A stretch of DNA of 9,899 nucleotides, from the NCBI GenBank assembly GCA_965369605.1, contig CBDURE010000129.1:1-9899 (forward strand), given 5' to 3'. Origin of the DNA: JAGGVT01 sp965369605. Its GTDB lineage: Bacteria; JAJVIF01; JAGGVT01. Positions within the stretch are counted from its first letter, which is position 1. Every line of letters starts with the position of its first letter. Position numbers and translations under genes: made by a program. Positions 7,160-9,899 of this stretch are shown here, piece after piece. The notes below the pieces were generated by a model. The model did not search any database. It was not told where the DNA came from and saw only the letters and a program-made list of their open reading frames with translations.

Positions 7160-9418
7160 ATGACTTTAAAATATTTTGTTGTTCTACTTCTAGCATCCGC
7201 TTTGTTCATCACTGCTGGATGCTCCAATCAAAACAATCCTGTTGCGCCGACTGATTCCGGCTGCAGCACAATTCCTGTCGGGATTACAGACACTTTACCC
7301 AACGGCTCTCCCGCAGCCGGTATGGGCGCGTTGGGGATGTTTTCACTGAGCATTGACCCGCAAAACGCAGCAGCTGAACTGACTCCTCTTCGACAAGGGG
7401 CATTAACAGATGTTCTTGAGGTGGTTGACATAACTAATTTCATGCAGCTGTCACCGTGCAGGGACTGCGCGACGATTGGTTCTGTCGGAATTGATTTGGA
7501 TGGCAACCTTGTTTTGTCAATCGGAATCAAACACCCGTTCGATGCTGGCGATTTCATATCGCCAATCACGGGAAGGAATCGAGCTGATTTGCATGTGTTC
7601 AATGTGGAAGGCACAATGGTTTCAAATCTGCCGGGTACGACATACGGTGGACTTCACAAAACAGTCGCCGGATTTACGCTTCTAAACGCCGACGGCTACT
7701 CCGGATACCTCGATGATGCACTGGATAACATCTATCCCACAGATGCCACAATTCATCCGTATATCCTGCACTTCGACAATTTCTCCGCGGGTAATTTCAA
7801 CGCGCTAAATCCGATGGGATTCCTGAGTGTAACCGAACCGCCGCCGAGCGGGAATCTGGTAATGGCGATGGGATGCGATTATGACTTCCGGGATTATATA
7901 ATCGAACTGGGAAATGACCCGATGAGTTTCATGTTTGTTGTGAGCTGCACATACGCTGTAAGCACATCAACCATGGATGAAAGATTTTTCCCGGAATACC
8001 GAATCCCTCAACACAATAAAAAGGCTGCAAGTGAAATATACATAACTATCGAACAAAATGAACTGTCAAGCGGGAATACAGGATCAACGGCTGAAATTCT
8101 GGTTTTTGTATTAGATGTCAACCACGGTGTCGCTGTTGGCGAAGACCTGGACCAGATGCTTGCCGATTCATCCGTAGATGATATCTTCATCGACATTCCC
8201 GGAATTACAAGCGCGCCGACAATAATCGACGGCAATAATCCGATTTCAGGAACCGGACACGACCCATCCAGTCCGCTTGTTTATTCCGCGACAATCACAA
8301 ACGAGGAAGGCGCGGAACAGGGGTCTTACACAGGGCTTGTCAGAGTTACAGACAATTACCCGTCAGGGCAGAACCTGCATCCCTACCTGAGCGGCATGGA
8401 TGGAATCAGCCGGGTTGAGCCGTCAGTAAGCCCGTTCGCAGGACTGTTCGCAATTTCCGAATTTGAAACGTATCAGACATTCACAATAAACGTCTTGGAA
8501 GAATCTGAAATTATTTACGTTGATGACTCATACACTGGTCCCCCGTATGACGGCACAACTGATCACCCATACAACACAATTCAGGAGGCACTCGCTGCCG
8601 CGGTTTTTGGAAACACAATCCATGTTGATGATTCCGGCAACCAGTATGAGGGACCTGTTGTGATGGTCGAAGGCGTAAAACTGAAATCAGTCAACTGGGA
8701 TGATTCCGACGGCGATATCGAGGCATCAATTCACATCGGCAGTTCAACATCGTGTGTGCAGGGCGCTGATGATGCCACAATCGAGGGATTCGAAATCGAG
8801 GCGCCATCATGCGGAATCGAATGCAACGACGCGTCAATGGATATCACCAGTTGCAGTGTTATAAACATTACAGGTGCAAACGCGCGCGGAATCTGGCTGC
8901 GTGACGGCTCACACGCGCATCTTGATGATGTCGATGTTTTCAATTTCACTAAAACAGACCATAACACCGCTGATGGAATTCTGGTTGAAAACTGTGATGC
9001 TGTTTTGAATGAAAAAATATTAATCGAAAACACAACCGTACATCATTCCCCAGCCGCGACATGGGATTCGACTTTTGGAATCCGAATCATAAATTCAGCC
9101 GGCGCTCAACTCGATTATTTCACTGTTTATGACTTGAGGGGAGGGAGCTATTCCAGCATTCAGGGTATTAGCATAACTGACTCGGACAATGTCCTACTCA
9201 ATCATTGCATTGTGAATGATATTTTAAGCACCAGTTATTCAACCCCGCAGGGAATCATGATTCACAACTCGGATGGAGTTAAAGTCTATAATTCGATTGT
9301 TCATGACATCAGCGGATTGCATTACGACAACGTCTATGGCGTGAAAATATCAGATTCGGCAAATGTGGAAATCGTAAACGATGTGATTTACAACATTCGT
9401 AAATATTATGACGGATGA
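7160..9418 (+). CDS. Modular surface lipoprotein: shared PCxxC module plus right-handed parallel beta-helix, interrupted by an in-frame TGA
   Basis: As read with the standard code this gives 752 residues. The signal peptide has the lipobox I17-T18-A19-G20-C21, so lipid anchoring at Cys21 is expected. Residues about 38-446 are the shared module and match the propeller lipoprotein closely along their whole length (P99-C100-x-x-C103, H125-P126-F127, T137-G-R-N-R141-x-D-L144, PEYRIPQHNKK at 278-288). From about 451 (IIYVDDSYTG, then PYNTIQEALAAA) it changes to a pectin-lyase-like right-handed beta-helix. Coils repeat every 29 residues, with glycine at 640, 669, 698 and 727 in the pattern G-[IV]-x-[IV]-x-[DN]-S. 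No catalytic Asp/Arg set of a polysaccharide lyase stands out, so binding or scaffold use is as likely as enzymatic action. The TGA at 9416-9418 falls between coils, and the frame stays open to 9778 with further coils and a family-typical C-terminus. The natural product is therefore probably 872 residues, or the gene is freshly broken. Confidence 0.9.
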   Translation: MTLKYFVVLLLASALFITAGCSNQNNPVAPTDSGCSTIPVGITDTLPNGSPAAGMGALGMFSLSIDPQNAAAELTPLRQGALTDVLEVVDITNFMQLSPCRDCATIGSVGIDLDGNLVLSIGIKHPFDAGDFISPITGRNRADLHVFNVEGTMVSNLPGTTYGGLHKTVAGFTLLNADGYSGYLDDALDNIYPTDATIHPYILHFDNFSAGNFNALNPMGFLSVTEPPPSGNLVMAMGCDYDFRDYIIELGNDPMSFMFVVSCTYAVSTSTMDERFFPEYRIPQHNKKAASEIYITIEQNELSSGNTGSTAEILVFVLDVNHGVAVGEDLDQMLADSSVDDIFIDIPGITSAPTIIDGNNPISGTGHDPSSPLVYSATITNEEGAEQGSYTGLVRVTDNYPSGQNLHPYLSGMDGISRVEPSVSPFAGLFAISEFETYQTFTINVLEESEIIYVDDSYTGPPYDGTTDHPYNTIQEALAAAVFGNTIHVDDSGNQYEGPVVMVEGVKLKSVNWDDSDGDIEASIHIGSSTSCVQGADDATIEGFEIEAPSCGIECNDASMDITSCSVINITGANARGIWLRDGSHAHLDDVDVFNFTKTDHNTADGILVENCDAVLNEKILIENTTVHHSPAATWDSTFGIRIINSAGAQLDYFTVYDLRGGSYSSIQGISITDSDNVLLNHCIVNDILSTSYSTPQGIMIHNSDGVKVYNSIVHDISGLHYDNVYGVKISDSANVEIVNDVIYNIRKYYDG

Positions 9419-9778
9419 GGCGGCTACGGCAAAGCGTACGGTCTGTACGTGTCAACCTGCGCGGGACTTGATGTCCGCAATATCATTCTCTCACACATTA
9501 CATGTGCTTATGCTTCCCAGCAGGCTTATGGAGTAGGCGGCGACATCGATTACACTTTTGAATACAACGATGTTTACGATTGCGAAACCGGGCTTTACGA
9601 AAGCGGTTCAGCAGGTACGGGATGCATCAGCGTTAATCCCAATTATGTCAACCCCGGCAATGATTTCCACCTTGGCAACCCAAGCTCATGCAGAAACGTC
9701 GGCGACCCCGCAATTCTGGATGTTGACAGTTCTCGTTCGGACATGGGCGCCTATGGCGGTCCTGGGGGGGGATGGTAA
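9419..9778 (+). pseudogene. C-terminal remainder of the beta-helix lipoprotein, downstream of the in-frame TGA
   Basis: This stretch has no start signal of its own and is in the same frame as the gene before it. It encodes 119 residues: two more beta-helix coils (GLYVSTCAGLDVRNIILSHI, then an AYGV turn 30 residues after the previous coil's glycine) and a tail with NPNYVNP, DFHLGNPSS and DMGAYGGPGG. That tail is the usual ending of bacterial surface beta-helix proteins. The first in-frame GTG (9449) has no ribosome binding site and would begin inside a coil. It is either translated by readthrough of the TGA (see the hairpin at 9434-9450), or it is the dead end of a gene cut by a nonsense mutation, or the TGA is a sequence error. 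Confidence 0.8.
9434..9450 (+). other. SECIS-like hairpin downstream of the in-frame TGA
   Basis: GCGTAC (9434-9439) and GTACGT (9445-9450) form five Watson-Crick pairs plus a G-T pair around the loop GGTCT. The stem begins 16 bases, and the loop 22 bases, after the TGA. This meets the loose rules for bacterial selenocysteine insertion elements: a 4-16 bp stem, G in the first two loop positions, and a TGA-to-loop spacing in the range 16-37. The E. coli fdhF element, as I recall it, also has GGUCU in its loop. Unlike fdhF, no bulged U is seen in the stem, and hairpins this small arise by chance. Confidence 0.3.
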
Positions 9779-9798
9779 AACACGATTGTAAAAAGTAG

Positions 9799-9869
9799 AA
9801 CCTTGAACCCCAATAACCGAACCTCGAACCCAATAACCGAACCTCGAACCCAATAACCGAGCCCCGAAC
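9799..9869. repeat. 20-bp tandem repeat, three full units and a partial one
   Basis: The unit AACCTCGAACCCAATAACCG occurs exactly twice (9820-9839, 9840-9859). It is preceded by a 21-base variant with one extra C and one C-to-T change (9799-9819) and followed by a partial diverged copy (9860-9869). The array lies just after the beta-helix gene, in sequence with no gene to the window end. I see nothing else in 9870-9899. Confidence 0.9.
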
Positions 9870-9899
9870 GTTAGTGAGGGGTAGGTAGAGTTTGAATCA

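Noticed and set aside
6846..9418. Genome-wide recoding of TGA as Gly or Trp
   Set aside because: About 2,870 codons in four genes hold only one internal TGA; Trp is always TGG and Gly uses the normal codons. The TGA at 6846-6848 acts as a stop, though a TAG two codons later means that gene alone would not disprove recoding.
9449..9778. An independent small gene starting at GTG 9449
   Set aside because: It is in frame with the upstream gene, has no ribosome binding site, and begins inside a beta-helix coil, so it is the continuation of the interrupted gene.

Overview
The window looks like a piece of the chromosome of an uncultured bacterium with moderate GC content and a Gram-negative type of envelope. 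All three large genes start with lipoprotein signal peptides. Their modular beta-rich ectodomains (PKD-like, Kre9/KNH-like, FG-GAP/VCBS propeller, right-handed beta-helix) are typical of surface proteins in FCB-group and candidate-phylum genomes. I cannot name the organism. The only housekeeping gene is a YebC/TACO1-family gene.

Layout, left to right. Positions 1-33 hold the end of a GC-rich palindromic element. YebC (190-933, +) follows, behind a weak promoter. A perfect 10-bp hairpin at 962-985 separates it from a convergent gene and can act as a bidirectional terminator. The convergent gene (1020-3614, -) encodes an 864-residue lipoprotein. It is divergent from a second lipoprotein gene (3834-6848, +, 1004 residues); the 219-bp gap carries a promoter candidate for each side. 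A 311-bp gap (6849-7159) is full of structure: an 8-bp tandem repeat, a long nested inverted repeat that folds as a cloverleaf, and two more hairpins. The third lipoprotein gene starts at 7160. It meets an in-frame TGA at 9416-9418, yet the same frame continues to a TAA at 9776-9778 with an obviously homologous C-terminal part. The window ends in a 20-bp tandem repeat (9799-9869).

The main result is that all three lipoproteins share one roughly 400-residue N-terminal module, marked by a PCxxC motif, an HPF motif and an SGKNRxDL-like motif. Each carries a different C-terminal part: PKD-like plus NHL-like repeats, a Kre9-like domain plus an eight-repeat propeller, or a parallel beta-helix. I do not recognise the shared module as a named family. 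The set reads as a paralogous cluster of cell-surface lipoproteins with exchangeable ectodomains; their ligand or substrate cannot be told from sequence.

The second result is the in-frame TGA in the third lipoprotein gene. A small hairpin with a GGTCT loop lies 16 bases after it and fits the loose bacterial SECIS pattern. A nonsense mutation or base-call error is the simpler explanation, but selenocysteine readthrough deserves a test.
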